The position numbers and the translations under genes are program-made. Source: Candidatus Sulfotelmatobacter sp. (GTDB lineage Bacteria; Acidobacteriota; Terriglobia; Terriglobales; Acidobacteriaceae). Taken from it: a stretch of DNA of 64,000 bases. Every line of letters begins with the position of its first letter. Position 1 is the stretch's first letter. The notes under the pieces are model-generated. The model did no database searches. It was not told where the DNA came from and saw only the letters and a program-made list of their open reading frames with translations. This document shows, in pieces, positions 52,024-60,822 of the stretch. The stretch lies in the NCBI GenBank assembly GCA_030041475.1, contig JASHNU010000019.1, positions 1-64,000 on the forward strand. Direction: 5' to 3'.

Positions 52024-54177
52024 CTACCGTCTTGCTCCTGCCAATACTTTACTCTTCCCGGACAGCACTGGCATCGGGGGAGTGGAGGCTTTGCCTTCCG
52101 CCACGCTGATCAGGAAATCCTGAGAGCTGAAGGCCGTAGTTCCCGTGGGCGGACGGCGGTCGCGCCGCCCGTGCAAGGGCTGCCAGGCGCGGATGTAGTT
52201 CGTGTCCGGCAGCAGAATACGCGCCTTGCGGTTGTCGGCGAGGTAGGCGTCAAGGATTTCGTGGCGTACGCGCTGTCGCAGCAATTCGTCGCGCAGCGGG
52301 ACGAGCACTTCGACTCGCTCGTAGAGATTGCGCGGCATCCAGTCGGCGCTGCCGATGTAAATTTCCTCCTCGCCTCCATTGGCGAAGAAATAAATCCGGC
52401 TGTGCTCGAGGAAACGCCCCACGATGCTGCGCACGCGAATGTTCTCGCTCACCCCGCGCACGCCGGGACGAAGCGAGCAAATGCCGCGCACGATAAGATC
52501 AATCTGAACTCCCGCTTGCGACGCGCGGTAAAGCGCCTGCACCACGTTCTTGTCGAGCAGGGCATTCATTTTCGCCACAATCCGCGCTTCCCTGCCTTGG
52601 CGGGCGTGTTCGGCCTCGCGGTCGATCAGCGCAATGATCTTTTCAGCCAGATCGAGCGGAGCCACCAGCAGCGGCGAGTAGCTCGGGTTTTCCGCGTATG
52701 CGGTCAGGAAGCTGAAAACGTCGTGCACGGCGCGGGTGATCTCCGGATTCGCCGTGAACAAACTCAGGTCGGTGTAGATGCGCGCGGTGGTGGCGTTGTA
52801 GTTGCCCGTGCCGATGTGAGCGTAGCTGCGAGTCACTCCATCGGGATCGCGGCGCACCAGAAGCGAGAGCTTGCAGTGCGTCTTCAGGCCCACGAGGCCG
52901 TGAAAAACCTGCACACCCGCATCTTCGAGATCGCGCGCCCAGCGAATATTTGAGGCTTCATCGAAGCGGGCCTTCAGCTCGACGACGGCCGTCACCTCCG
53001 TGCGGGTAGCGGCTTCAATCAGCGAAGGCACGATGAGCGAATGCTCGCTGGTGCGATAGAGCGTCTGCTTGATGGAGAGAACCCGGTCGTCTTTGGCGGC
53101 CGACTCAATGAAGTCGACGACGGCGTCATAGCAGTCATATGGATGATGCAGCAGGATGTCGTGGCTGCGCAGCTCTTCGAACAGATCCTTGGATTTCGAA
53201 GTCAGGCGAAGCTCGCGCGGCGAAAACGACCGGTACTTCAGGTCGGGCCGCTGCACCTGCTCGTAGATATTGAACAGGCGGGAAAGATTCACCGGGCCGT
53301 TGACGGGGTAAACCTGCCAGGGATCGAGTTCGAAAACCGTGCGCAGGCGATCGATGATTTCCGGATCGGCGTCGGCTTCGATTTCCATGCGCACGGCGTC
53401 GCCCTTGCGGCGGTTGTGCAGTTCGGCGCGCACGGATTCGAGCAGGCTGCGGGCTTCTTCCTCCGCCAGATAGAGATTGCTGTTGCGGGTAACGCGGAAG
53501 GGTGCGGAGGAGACTATGTCGTAGCCGTGATACATGCGGACGGCATGATGGGCCACCAGATCGGCAAGGAAGATGAAATCGCTGGTTCCTTCGGAAGGTA
53601 AACGAACCAGGCGCGGCAAAGCCCGTGGGACCGACACGACGCCGGTGTAGGTCATGGACGAGCGCCGGCGGCGGCGTAGCAAGAAGCCGAGGCACAGCGC
53701 CTTGTTGATCACACGCGGAAATGGATGTGCTGGATCAACCGTCACCGGCGTGAGCAGGGGGTCGAGTTCCTTCTCACAGTATTCGTCAACGAAGCGCAAC
53801 GCCGCGGCATCCAGTTCGTGCAGGCCCAGCACGCGGATCCCGTTTTCCGCCAGTGCAGGACGAAGGGTGTTCCAGCACTCGTATTGCTGCGAGACAAATT
53901 CGTGGGTCTGCTTGTCGAGCACATCTCGCTTTTCGATCAGGGTGAGGCCATCGGGACCGGCTTCGTTGTAACCGTCCTCGATCTGCTGCTGCATCGAAGC
54001 GATGCGGATCTCAAAGAATTCGTCGAGATTGCTGGCAGAGATCGCCAGGAACTTCAACCGCTCCAGCAGCGGATTGCCCTCGTCTTCAGCCTCTTCGAGC
54101 ACACGCCGGTTGAAGGCGAGCCAGGAGGTATCGCGGTTGAGAAAATACTGAGGATTATCGAGCGAAATACGAGCCAT
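52024..54177 (-). CDS. ppk1: Polyphosphate kinase 1
   Basis: Makes polyphosphate from ATP. 717 residues with the N-terminal NRDTSWLAFNRRVLEEA, head domain, and the two phospholipase-D-like catalytic halves: the phosphorylated His in GLKTHCKL, YAHIGTGNYN, and the second-site His in LEHSRIYFFANGG followed by YIGSADWMPRNL. The Arg-rich ALYRASQAGVQIDLIVRGI block is intact. ATG 54177 gives the usual length. Same direction as pstS (197 bases upstream, with a hairpin) and sixA (45 bases downstream). Confidence 0.97.
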   Translation of the reverse strand: MARISLDNPQYFLNRDTSWLAFNRRVLEEAEDEGNPLLERLKFLAISASNLDEFFEIRIASMQQQIEDGYNEAGPDGLTLIEKRDVLDKQTHEFVSQQYECWNTLRPALAENGIRVLGLHELDAAALRFVDEYCEKELDPLLTPVTVDPAHPFPRVINKALCLGFLLRRRRRSSMTYTGVVSVPRALPRLVRLPSEGTSDFIFLADLVAHHAVRMYHGYDIVSSAPFRVTRNSNLYLAEEEARSLLESVRAELHNRRKGDAVRMEIEADADPEIIDRLRTVFELDPWQVYPVNGPVNLSRLFNIYEQVQRPDLKYRSFSPRELRLTSKSKDLFEELRSHDILLHHPYDCYDAVVDFIESAAKDDRVLSIKQTLYRTSEHSLIVPSLIEAATRTEVTAVVELKARFDEASNIRWARDLEDAGVQVFHGLVGLKTHCKLSLLVRRDPDGVTRSYAHIGTGNYNATTARIYTDLSLFTANPEITRAVHDVFSFLTAYAENPSYSPLLVAPLDLAEKIIALIDREAEHARQGREARIVAKMNALLDKNVVQALYRASQAGVQIDLIVRGICSLRPGVRGVSENIRVRSIVGRFLEHSRIYFFANGGEEEIYIGSADWMPRNLYERVEVLVPLRDELLRQRVRHEILDAYLADNRKARILLPDTNYIRAWQPLHGRRDRRPPTGTTAFSSQDFLISVAEGKASTPPMPVLSGKSKVLAGARR

Positions 54178-54325
54178 GCAGAATAACGTGCGGGCGGAGA
54201 GAACAGCGTCTCCATTCGCCGGAGGCTAAGTATAAAGCATTCGGAGGCCGGTTGCAGGACGGCCGACTCAAGCCGGATACCGGGCGAGGAGAGAGAGGAA
54301 CATGCGTTGCCAGAACATGGGGCGC

Positions 54326-54356
54326 CCCACTTCTCGCCGCTTCTGCGAGAAGTGGG
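54326..54356. terminator. Hairpin between pstS and ppk1
   Basis: CCCACTTCTCGC, loop CGCTTCT, GCGAGAAGTGGG: a perfect 12-bp stem with a seven-base loop. It starts 19 bases after the pstS stop on the minus strand. Similar layout at 10908-10944. No T-run; it might be a processing or attenuation element rather than a full terminator. Confidence 0.55.
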
Positions 54357-54374
54357 AGTACCACGGACTGCGCG

Positions 54375-55406
54375 CTACTTCACCGTCTTGATCGTCTCCC
54401 GCACTTTCGCGGCGACGTTATCGGGCAATGGCGCATAAGCCAGGGCGGTGGTCATTTTCTGACCGTCGCTGACCATCCAGTTGAGGAAGTCAACCAGAAC
54501 CTTACCCTTGGCCGGGTCCTTCGATTGTTGAGGAATCAGCAGCCAGGTAAAGCTTGAAATCGGATAGGCGTCTTTGCCGGGAGCGTTGGTAATGGAGACC
54601 CGGAAGTCGGCGGGCATCTTGGGAGCCGAACCCGCGGCGGCGGTCACGCCCGCCAGCGTAGCCTTCAGAAATGTGCCGGCGGCGTTTCTGACGCTGCCAA
54701 AAGAAATGTTGTTCTGCAGGGCATAGATCAACTCGACATAGCCGATCGAACCCGGCAGGTTGCGCACGAATCCCGCGACACCCTCATTTCCCTTTCCACC
54801 CATGCCTCTGGGCCATTTCACCGATGTATCGGCGCCGACGGTGTTCTTCCAATCGGCGCTTACTTTCGACAAATAATCAGTCCAGACGAAAGTAGTGCCG
54901 CTGCCGTCCGAGCGATGCACCACCACGATTGGTTGATCCGGGAACTTGACGTCAGGGTTCACTTTGGCGATCGCGGGATCGTTCCAGTTGCTGATCTTTC
55001 CGAGGAAAATATCGGCCAGCAGGTCGGGAGTGAACTTCAGCTCAGCATTCACTTTTGGAATGTTGTAGATGGGCACGACCGCACCCAGCACGGTAGGAAT
55101 GTTGAGAACTTTGGTCTTCAGCTTCTCCTGCGCCTGCTTGAGCTGATCGTCCTTCATGGGCATGTCGCTGGCACCAAAGTCAACCGTTCCTTCGCTGACT
55201 TGGCGGATGCCGGCGCCGCTGCCCAGCGACTGGTAGTTGATCTGAATGTCAGAGTGAAGATTGTGATACTCGCTGAACCATTTCGAATAAATAGGGTAAG
55301 GGAACGTGGCGCCGGCGCCGTTGAGATTGGTCTGCGCCACGACGGGCACGGCCAGAAGAACACAGCCCAAAATGCACACCAAGACCCAAATGATCTTGCG
55401 CATCAC
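54375..55406 (-). CDS. pstS: Phosphate-binding protein PstS
   Basis: 343 residues with signal peptide (MMRKIIWVLVCILGCVLLAVPVVA). Phosphate-binding loops: GAGATFPYPIYSKW at the start, GSGAGIRQV, DFGASDMPM and RSDGSGTTFVWTDYL. PstS captures phosphate in the periplasm for PstCAB, which here lies 8.5 kb away rather than adjacent. A Pho-box-like repeat is 45 bases upstream of ATG 55406, and AAGGAGGAAA precedes the start. Confidence 0.97.
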   Translation of the reverse strand: MMRKIIWVLVCILGCVLLAVPVVAQTNLNGAGATFPYPIYSKWFSEYHNLHSDIQINYQSLGSGAGIRQVSEGTVDFGASDMPMKDDQLKQAQEKLKTKVLNIPTVLGAVVPIYNIPKVNAELKFTPDLLADIFLGKISNWNDPAIAKVNPDVKFPDQPIVVVHRSDGSGTTFVWTDYLSKVSADWKNTVGADTSVKWPRGMGGKGNEGVAGFVRNLPGSIGYVELIYALQNNISFGSVRNAAGTFLKATLAGVTAAAGSAPKMPADFRVSITNAPGKDAYPISSFTWLLIPQQSKDPAKGKVLVDFLNWMVSDGQKMTTALAYAPLPDNVAAKVRETIKTVK

Positions 55407-55450
55407 CGGAAGTTTCCTCCTTGGGTTAACCCTCCCTTCTAACGGTCCGG

Positions 55451-55469
55451 TGTTAAAGAATTGTTACAA
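55451..55469 (-). promoter_or_regulatory. Pho-box-like direct repeat before pstS
   Basis: Minus strand TTGTAACAATTCTTTAACA carries two TAACA half sites 11 bases apart, identical in half site and spacing to the element before pstC at 45861-45880. 45 bases upstream of the pstS start. Confidence 0.6.
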
Positions 55470-55509
55470 CCGGGTGAATTTATCGTAAATGGCCGAATGT
55501 ATTTGCCGA

Positions 55510-56406
55510 TTAGTGAGCCGCGCGCAGACGCTCGATCTCGCGCGGGAAGAGGCTGTTGCCGGGAAATTGCTGGCTTAGAGCGCTGAGCAATTGCAGCGCG
55601 CGCCCGCGGTCTCTCTCGCGGGCGTAAGCGATGGCGAGCAGAATTCGTGCAAAGGGCGCGAGGTAGTGGCCGTGGTCAGCTGTGGTTTCGAGATCGGTGA
55701 TTCCGCCCTGCTTGTCTGCAGGTAAACCTCCGAGGCGAAGAACCCAACGCACGGGCGCGGCCATGCTGCCGATGATGTACTTGCTGAATCCGGTAGCGAG
55801 CAGCGCGTCATAGCAGTCGTGACAAATGGCGAGTAGTTGCTGCGCCGACGCGGAAGCTTCTTTGGTGAAGTGCAGCGACGCCAGGTTGCGCTTTTCGATG
55901 AGTGCCGCATAATCGGCCTGCAATCCCGACGACAGAGTCAGGGCGAAAAGCGCGTCACAGTCCTGGGGATCTCTGGCCAGACGGCTGCGCGCAAAGCTCT
56001 CGGCACGAGCGATCGCCGCCTGAAAGCGGTCGCGCACCGCCGGGTCGGGCGTGAGTCTAGGCCTGTTGTCAAACGCTTTGTCGTTCTCGTAGAACTGCGC
56101 TTCGAGCACACCAAGCCGGTTGAACTCCGAGAATAGGTAGCCGGCCGCCTCGCTCACGGGCCCGACGGGATCGTCTGGATGCTGCGCTTGCCAGGCAGCA
56201 AAATCCTGTTGCGCGCCAGCGAAATCGAGGTTGTACAGGCCAGAGAAGCCGCGGTCGAGCGCAGACATTACCGCCGTTGGCGGATTGCCCTCAGCGCCGC
56301 TGTCATCGGCAATCGCGAAGGGGCACAGAACCAGCCAAACGCAGAAGACTGCCACCACTGCCGTTGTGACAATCCGGCCGGTCCGTCCATCGAATGCCTT
56401 AGCCAT
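55510..56406 (-). CDS. Exported protein of unknown function
   Basis: 298 residues from ATG 56406. A basic start and one hydrophobic helix (IVTTAVVAVFCVWLVLCPFA) form a signal peptide. The mature protein is helical: DRGFSGLYNLDFAGAQQDFAAW, AAIARAESFARSRLARDPQDCDALFAL and the final ALQLLSALSQQFPGNSLF look like TPR pairs. I do not recognise a named family. Reading from 56463 would bury the signal peptide. It lies upstream of pstS with 103 bases between, with its own promoter unknown. Confidence 0.72.
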   Translation of the reverse strand: MAKAFDGRTGRIVTTAVVAVFCVWLVLCPFAIADDSGAEGNPPTAVMSALDRGFSGLYNLDFAGAQQDFAAWQAQHPDDPVGPVSEAAGYLFSEFNRLGVLEAQFYENDKAFDNRPRLTPDPAVRDRFQAAIARAESFARSRLARDPQDCDALFALTLSSGLQADYAALIEKRNLASLHFTKEASASAQQLLAICHDCYDALLATGFSKYIIGSMAAPVRWVLRLGGLPADKQGGITDLETTADHGHYLAPFARILLAIAYARERDRGRALQLLSALSQQFPGNSLFPREIERLRAAH

Positions 56407-56520
56407 AGGACTGCCCCAGGATTGCCTTATTATCCTCCATCTGTTGGCGTTTGCAATTTGCAAACTTCCGGGGACCCTGATTATCTGATGACTTCAGTTA
56501 CCACAATGGCGGCATCCCAT

Positions 56521-56540
56521 CTGTAAAACATTTGTCAATT
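56521..56540 (+). promoter_or_regulatory. Weak Pho-box-like repeat before the GH15 gene
   Basis: CTGTAAAACATTTGTCAATT contains TGTAAAA and TGTCAAT spaced 11 bases. It matches the spacing, but not the TAACA half site, of the two pst elements. 35 bases upstream of ATG 56576. Listed as a candidate only. Confidence 0.2.
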
Positions 56541-56575
56541 CGCTGGAGATGGGATCCACCAAGGACTGAGCCTTC

Positions 56576-58987
56576 ATGACTGACATCACAACAAGATACG
56601 CGCCCGGCTGGCCGGGCATTCCGCCGCGCTGGACTTCGAGCGCGAAGACGGGCGTCGGCACGGCGCTCAACCAGCACAGCAAGGTATGGTTCACGCTAAG
56701 TCACGGTATCCTGAACGAAGTTTATTTTCCCCGCGTGGATCAAGCCTGCACGCGGGATATGGGATTTATCGTTACCGACGGCCGCGAATTCTTCTCCGAG
56801 GAGAAGCGCAGCTGCTCGTTCGAAAACGTCCCCGTCGAACCCGGAATTCCCGCCTACCTGCTGACCAACTCGTGCCACAGCGGGCGCTATCGCATCCACA
56901 AAGAAGTCCTGACCGATCCCTACCGCAGCGTCGTGCTGCAAAGGATACGCTTCGAACCGTTGCAGGGCGAGCTTTCCGACTATCACCTCTACGCGCTGCT
57001 GGCGCCGCATCTGGCGAACTGGGGCAAGGGGAACACGGGCTGGATCGGCGAATACAAGGGCTATCCCATGTTCTTTGCCGAGCGTGATCGCGTCGCATTA
57101 AGCCTGGCGTGTTCGGCGCCGTGGAAGAAGGCGTCGGTGGGATTTGTCGGCACCTCCGACGGCTGGCAGGATCTTTGCGATCACTTCCAGATGGAGTGGG
57201 AATATAATCGCGCAGAAAACGGCAACATCGCTTTCACTGTCGAGATCGACCTGGCCACGACAAAGGGCGAGTTCGTCGTCGCTCTTGGTCTCGGAGCAAC
57301 CTGGACCGAAGCCGGTCAGCAAGCGCGCTCCAGCCTGTTTGAAGACTTCGCGGAGATCCGCCAGCACTATGTCTCGCAATGGAGCAGCTGGCAGAACAAG
57401 CTGCTGCCGCTGGACAAGCCCTGCCGCCAATACGATCTGTATCGCGCTTCGACATCAGTGCTGCGCACGCACGAATCGAAAGACTTCCTCGGCGGCATCA
57501 TCGCCAGCCTGTCCATTCCGTGGGGTTTCAACAAAGGAGACGAAGACCTCGGCGGCTATCACTTGGTGTGGCCGCGCGATCTGGTCGAAACCGCCGGCGC
57601 GCTGCTCGCCGCAGGCGCGGTGACGGATGCGATTCGGGTGCTGCGCTATCTCGAGGCGACGCAGGAGGCCGCAGGCAACTGGGCGCAGAATCTCTGGCTT
57701 GACGGCCGTCCGTACTGGAGCGGAATTCAGATGGACGAGACCGCATTCCCCATCCTGCTGCTTGATCTGCTGCGCCGTGAAGCCCCGGACTCGCTGGGCA
57801 AGTTGGAGCGATGGTGGCCCATGACGCGCAAGGCAGCCAGCTTCATCGTGCGCAACGGCCCGGTCACCATGCAGGATCGTTGGGAGGAAGATGCCGGCTA
57901 TTCGCCCTTTACACTGGCCGTGGAGATTTCGGCCTTGCTGGCCGCAGCCGATATCGCCGACCTCACCGGACATCCGGGCGAAGCGCAAACCATGCGCGAC
58001 ACCGCCGACGCCTGGAATGACAACATCGATCGCTGGACCTACGCCGGCGGGACCGACCTGGCCCAGCAACTTGGCATCGCCGGCTACTACGTGCGCATTG
58101 CTCCTCCCGCAACCGACGGCGCGGCCGCATCCCCGCTGCAGGGATTCGTGCCCATCAAGAACCGGCCCCCGGGCGAGGACGGCGAGCGCGCCTATCACAT
58201 CATCAGTCCGGATGCACTTGCGCTGGTGCGTTTCGGACTGCGGGCGCCCGACGATCCGCGGATTCTGAACACGCTGCGTGCGATTGACGCCCTGCTGGCC
58301 GTCGAGTTGCCGCAGGGTCCGTGCTGGTATCGCTATAACGGCGATGGCTATGGTGAACACAAAGACGGCTCGCCTTTCGACGGCACGGGCATTGGACGGC
58401 CGTGGCCCCTGCTCGCCGGCGAGCGCGGGCATTACGCGCTGGCGGGCGGCCATCGAGACCAAGCCGAGGCTCTGCTCACGGTCATGGAGAATTCCGCCAT
58501 CGGACAAAGCCGTTCGCTTCCTGAGCAGGTGTGGGATGCGGCCGACCTGCCCGATCACGAACTGTTTCGCGGCAAGCCCAGCGGCTCGGCGTGCCCGCTG
58601 GTGTGGGCGCACGCGGAATACGTGAAGCTGCGCCGCTCGATCCGCGACGGCAAGGTTTTCGACCAGCCGCCGCAGACGGTGCAACGGTATCTTGTCGAGA
58701 AGCACAAGCGGAACTTTGTCGGCTGGAGGGTGAACAATAAGACGCGCTCGATTCCGCGCGGCAATCTCCTCCGCATCATCCTGTTCGCACCGGCCCGTGT
58801 CCACTGGAGCCTCGATGGCTGGACGACCGCCCACGACACCGATACCCGCGACACTGGCCTGGGCATTCATATTCTCGAACTGCCGACAGCTTCCCTGCCG
58901 GCGGGAGCGCAGCCCGTGTTTACGTTCTTCTGGCCAGAGCAGAATCGCTGGGAAGGGACGGATTACTCGGTAAAGATCGAAGGATGA
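56576..58987 (+). CDS. GH15 glucoamylase-like glycoside hydrolase
   Basis: 803 residues without a signal peptide. An N-terminal beta-sandwich (about 1-280, TGVGTALNQHSKVWFTLSHG) precedes the (alpha/alpha)6 barrel. Catalytic signatures: WPRDLVETAGALLAAG, general acid Glu in DRWEEDAGYSP and general base Glu in SLPEQVWD. Relatives are glucoamylases, glucodextranases and trehalases, which release glucose from alpha-glucans or trehalose. With a cytoplasmic location, glycogen, maltodextrin or trehalose breakdown is plausible. It ends 9 bases before a convergent gene. Confidence 0.92.
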   Translation: MTDITTRYAPGWPGIPPRWTSSAKTGVGTALNQHSKVWFTLSHGILNEVYFPRVDQACTRDMGFIVTDGREFFSEEKRSCSFENVPVEPGIPAYLLTNSCHSGRYRIHKEVLTDPYRSVVLQRIRFEPLQGELSDYHLYALLAPHLANWGKGNTGWIGEYKGYPMFFAERDRVALSLACSAPWKKASVGFVGTSDGWQDLCDHFQMEWEYNRAENGNIAFTVEIDLATTKGEFVVALGLGATWTEAGQQARSSLFEDFAEIRQHYVSQWSSWQNKLLPLDKPCRQYDLYRASTSVLRTHESKDFLGGIIASLSIPWGFNKGDEDLGGYHLVWPRDLVETAGALLAAGAVTDAIRVLRYLEATQEAAGNWAQNLWLDGRPYWSGIQMDETAFPILLLDLLRREAPDSLGKLERWWPMTRKAASFIVRNGPVTMQDRWEEDAGYSPFTLAVEISALLAAADIADLTGHPGEAQTMRDTADAWNDNIDRWTYAGGTDLAQQLGIAGYYVRIAPPATDGAAASPLQGFVPIKNRPPGEDGERAYHIISPDALALVRFGLRAPDDPRILNTLRAIDALLAVELPQGPCWYRYNGDGYGEHKDGSPFDGTGIGRPWPLLAGERGHYALAGGHRDQAEALLTVMENSAIGQSRSLPEQVWDAADLPDHELFRGKPSGSACPLVWAHAEYVKLRRSIRDGKVFDQPPQTVQRYLVEKHKRNFVGWRVNNKTRSIPRGNLLRIILFAPARVHWSLDGWTTAHDTDTRDTGLGIHILELPTASLPAGAQPVFTFFWPEQNRWEGTDYSVKIEG

Positions 58988-58996
58988 TTTGGACGG

Positions 58997-60667
58997 CTAC
59001 ACTTCCACCCCGGCGTAGGACAATTCCACTACGGTGCAGTCGTCGCTCAAGGGATTGCCGGAGCAGAAATCCGACACGGCGGAGAATATGCCTTCGAGGG
59101 TGGGCGATTTCGCGGCAGCTTTTTCGAGGCGGGAGTCGTCGAAGAATTCTCCCATGGCGTTTTCGGCTTCGGTCACGCCGTCGGTCACGATGATAAAGCG
59201 GTCGCCGGCCTTCATCTGGCAGGTGGCGCTCTCAAACGTCGCCTCGGCGAGTAGGCCCACGGGCACGTTGCCATGCGGAGGACGCATGACTTCGCCCTTG
59301 CACACGAGCAGCGGCGGCACGTGACCGCAATTGACGTATTCCAGTTCGCCGTCGCGGCGCAGACGCGCCAGCAGCAGGGTTGCGTATTTTTCTCCCGCCA
59401 TTTTGGCCGCGAAGAACTGGTTCACGGTGGTGACGACGTCGCGCAGCGGCATGCCCGCGCTCAAGTGCGAATAAATCATTCCCTGGAGGGTCGAGGCCAG
59501 CAGCGCTGCGGAAACTCCCTTGCCGCTGACGTCAGCCAGCACCACGGCCAGCCCGTCCTTGGTGTGGACGGCGTCAAAAAAATCGCCGCCGATTTCTTTA
59601 CAAGACTGGTTGCGGCCGCGCAGGCGGGCGAACGGCACTTCGGGAATCTTCACCTGCATGAGCCGCTGCTGGATGCTCGCCGCAATGCTCAGTTCCTGCT
59701 GATATCGGCGAGCTTCTTCTTCCGCCTGCACCAGCCGTGCATTCTCGATCAACGACGCCGCTTCTGTCGCGATCGCGTGGAGAATGTCCTGGCCCACGCC
59801 CGTGATGTCGCGCGAGGCGAAGCGCGAATCCACATATAGAACGCCCATGGCTTCGGCGGCCGTGCCGGGCAGAGGTGTTTGCGCGTCGCGCGTGGCCTGC
59901 ACCTGCATCTTGCGCAAGGGAATGCAGACGACGGTGCGCAGATCGTAAGCCACAATGCTTTGTCGTCCGGCCATCTCAATCGACTGGCTGGTGTCGGTCA
60001 GCAGAAACTCGGAGTTCGATCGCAGGGATTCTTCGAGAATGGAATGCGAAATCGTCTTGTCATCGAGCAGCGGCTCTTTCTTCGAGTTGCGGCCAGCGGC
60101 CAGGCGGAGCTTGCCTTCTTCGTCCTTGAGAAACACATAGCCGCGCTCTGCGCGAGTCAGTTGCAGCGTCACGTCGAGCATGGTCATGAGAATTTCATCG
60201 AGGACGCCGGCGGTGTTCAGCTTGCGCGCCGCCTCGAGAAAAAGAGTCAGCTTTTCCAGGTCGGTGGCTTCCTGCTTGATGTGAATGCCGGAAATCTGGC
60301 TGAGAAATTCGCGCGCTGTATTAGACGTTGCGTGCGCGGGATTGAACAAAATGTAGGCGGAATCGCGCGCGCCGAACTCGAGCCGGTCACCGCGTTCCAG
60401 CTTCTGGCGCTGAATGCGCTCTCCGTTGACGAACGTTCCATGCTTGCTTCCCAGATCGACCAGAAAAAATTCCTGGCCCTCCTGCATGATGTGCGCATGG
60501 TCGCGAGAGACGCGCGGGTCGGCGATGACCAGGTCCTTGTCCACCTTGCGCCCGACGGTGAAGGGCGTACGGTTCAGGACGATGTTCTTCTGCTCACTGC
60601 CCTGGACAAACACCAGGGCGGGAAACACTCCCGATGATGACGAGCTGGAGATAGCGTTCAGGGCCAT
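58997..60667 (-). CDS. FHA-GAF-PP2C (SpoIIE-type) phosphatase
   Basis: 556 residues, three domains in order: FHA (about 15-110; VGRKVDKDLVIADPRVSRDH, GSKHGTFVNG) binding phosphothreonine; GAF (about 150-330; VVCIPL, GVLYVDSRF) for sensing; PP2C/SpoIIE (about 345-556) with GGDFFDAV, VLADVSGKGVSAALLA and IVTDGVTEAEN metal ligands. It probably dephosphorylates a Ser/Thr-phosphorylated partner, such as an anti-sigma antagonist, but no STAS protein is present here. Its FHA domain could read phosphothreonine made by a kinase such as the one at 46840. Start ATG 60667. Confidence 0.93.
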   Translation of the reverse strand: MALNAISSSSSSGVFPALVFVQGSEQKNIVLNRTPFTVGRKVDKDLVIADPRVSRDHAHIMQEGQEFFLVDLGSKHGTFVNGERIQRQKLERGDRLEFGARDSAYILFNPAHATSNTAREFLSQISGIHIKQEATDLEKLTLFLEAARKLNTAGVLDEILMTMLDVTLQLTRAERGYVFLKDEEGKLRLAAGRNSKKEPLLDDKTISHSILEESLRSNSEFLLTDTSQSIEMAGRQSIVAYDLRTVVCIPLRKMQVQATRDAQTPLPGTAAEAMGVLYVDSRFASRDITGVGQDILHAIATEAASLIENARLVQAEEEARRYQQELSIAASIQQRLMQVKIPEVPFARLRGRNQSCKEIGGDFFDAVHTKDGLAVVLADVSGKGVSAALLASTLQGMIYSHLSAGMPLRDVVTTVNQFFAAKMAGEKYATLLLARLRRDGELEYVNCGHVPPLLVCKGEVMRPPHGNVPVGLLAEATFESATCQMKAGDRFIIVTDGVTEAENAMGEFFDDSRLEKAAAKSPTLEGIFSAVSDFCSGNPLSDDCTVVELSYAGVEV

Positions 60668-60759
60668 GAATGGTTAAACGGGAACAGCCAGTGTCAACCA
60701 GAACTCATTCACGCCTGGTCATTGAACCGCCGCTCGAAGTGGCGTCGCACGCCCCATTG

Positions 60760-60781
60760 CCGCACACTTCTTCTTGTGCGG
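60760..60781. repeat. Short hairpin in the FHA-GAF-PP2C upstream gap
   Basis: CCGCACA, loop CTTCTTCT, TGTGCGG: 7-bp stem with a pyrimidine-rich loop like those at 10908 and 54326. It sits between the phosphatase start and the stop of the GT87 gene on the same strand. Confidence 0.4.
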
Positions 60782-60822
60782 TCTTTGCCGACAGTCTGAC
60801 CGTGCGCTTTCGCAGCACCAGA

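Noticed and set aside
57455-58870. 471-codon open frame opposite the GH15 gene
   Set aside because: Antisense to a clear glycoside hydrolase; composition is that of a shadow frame.
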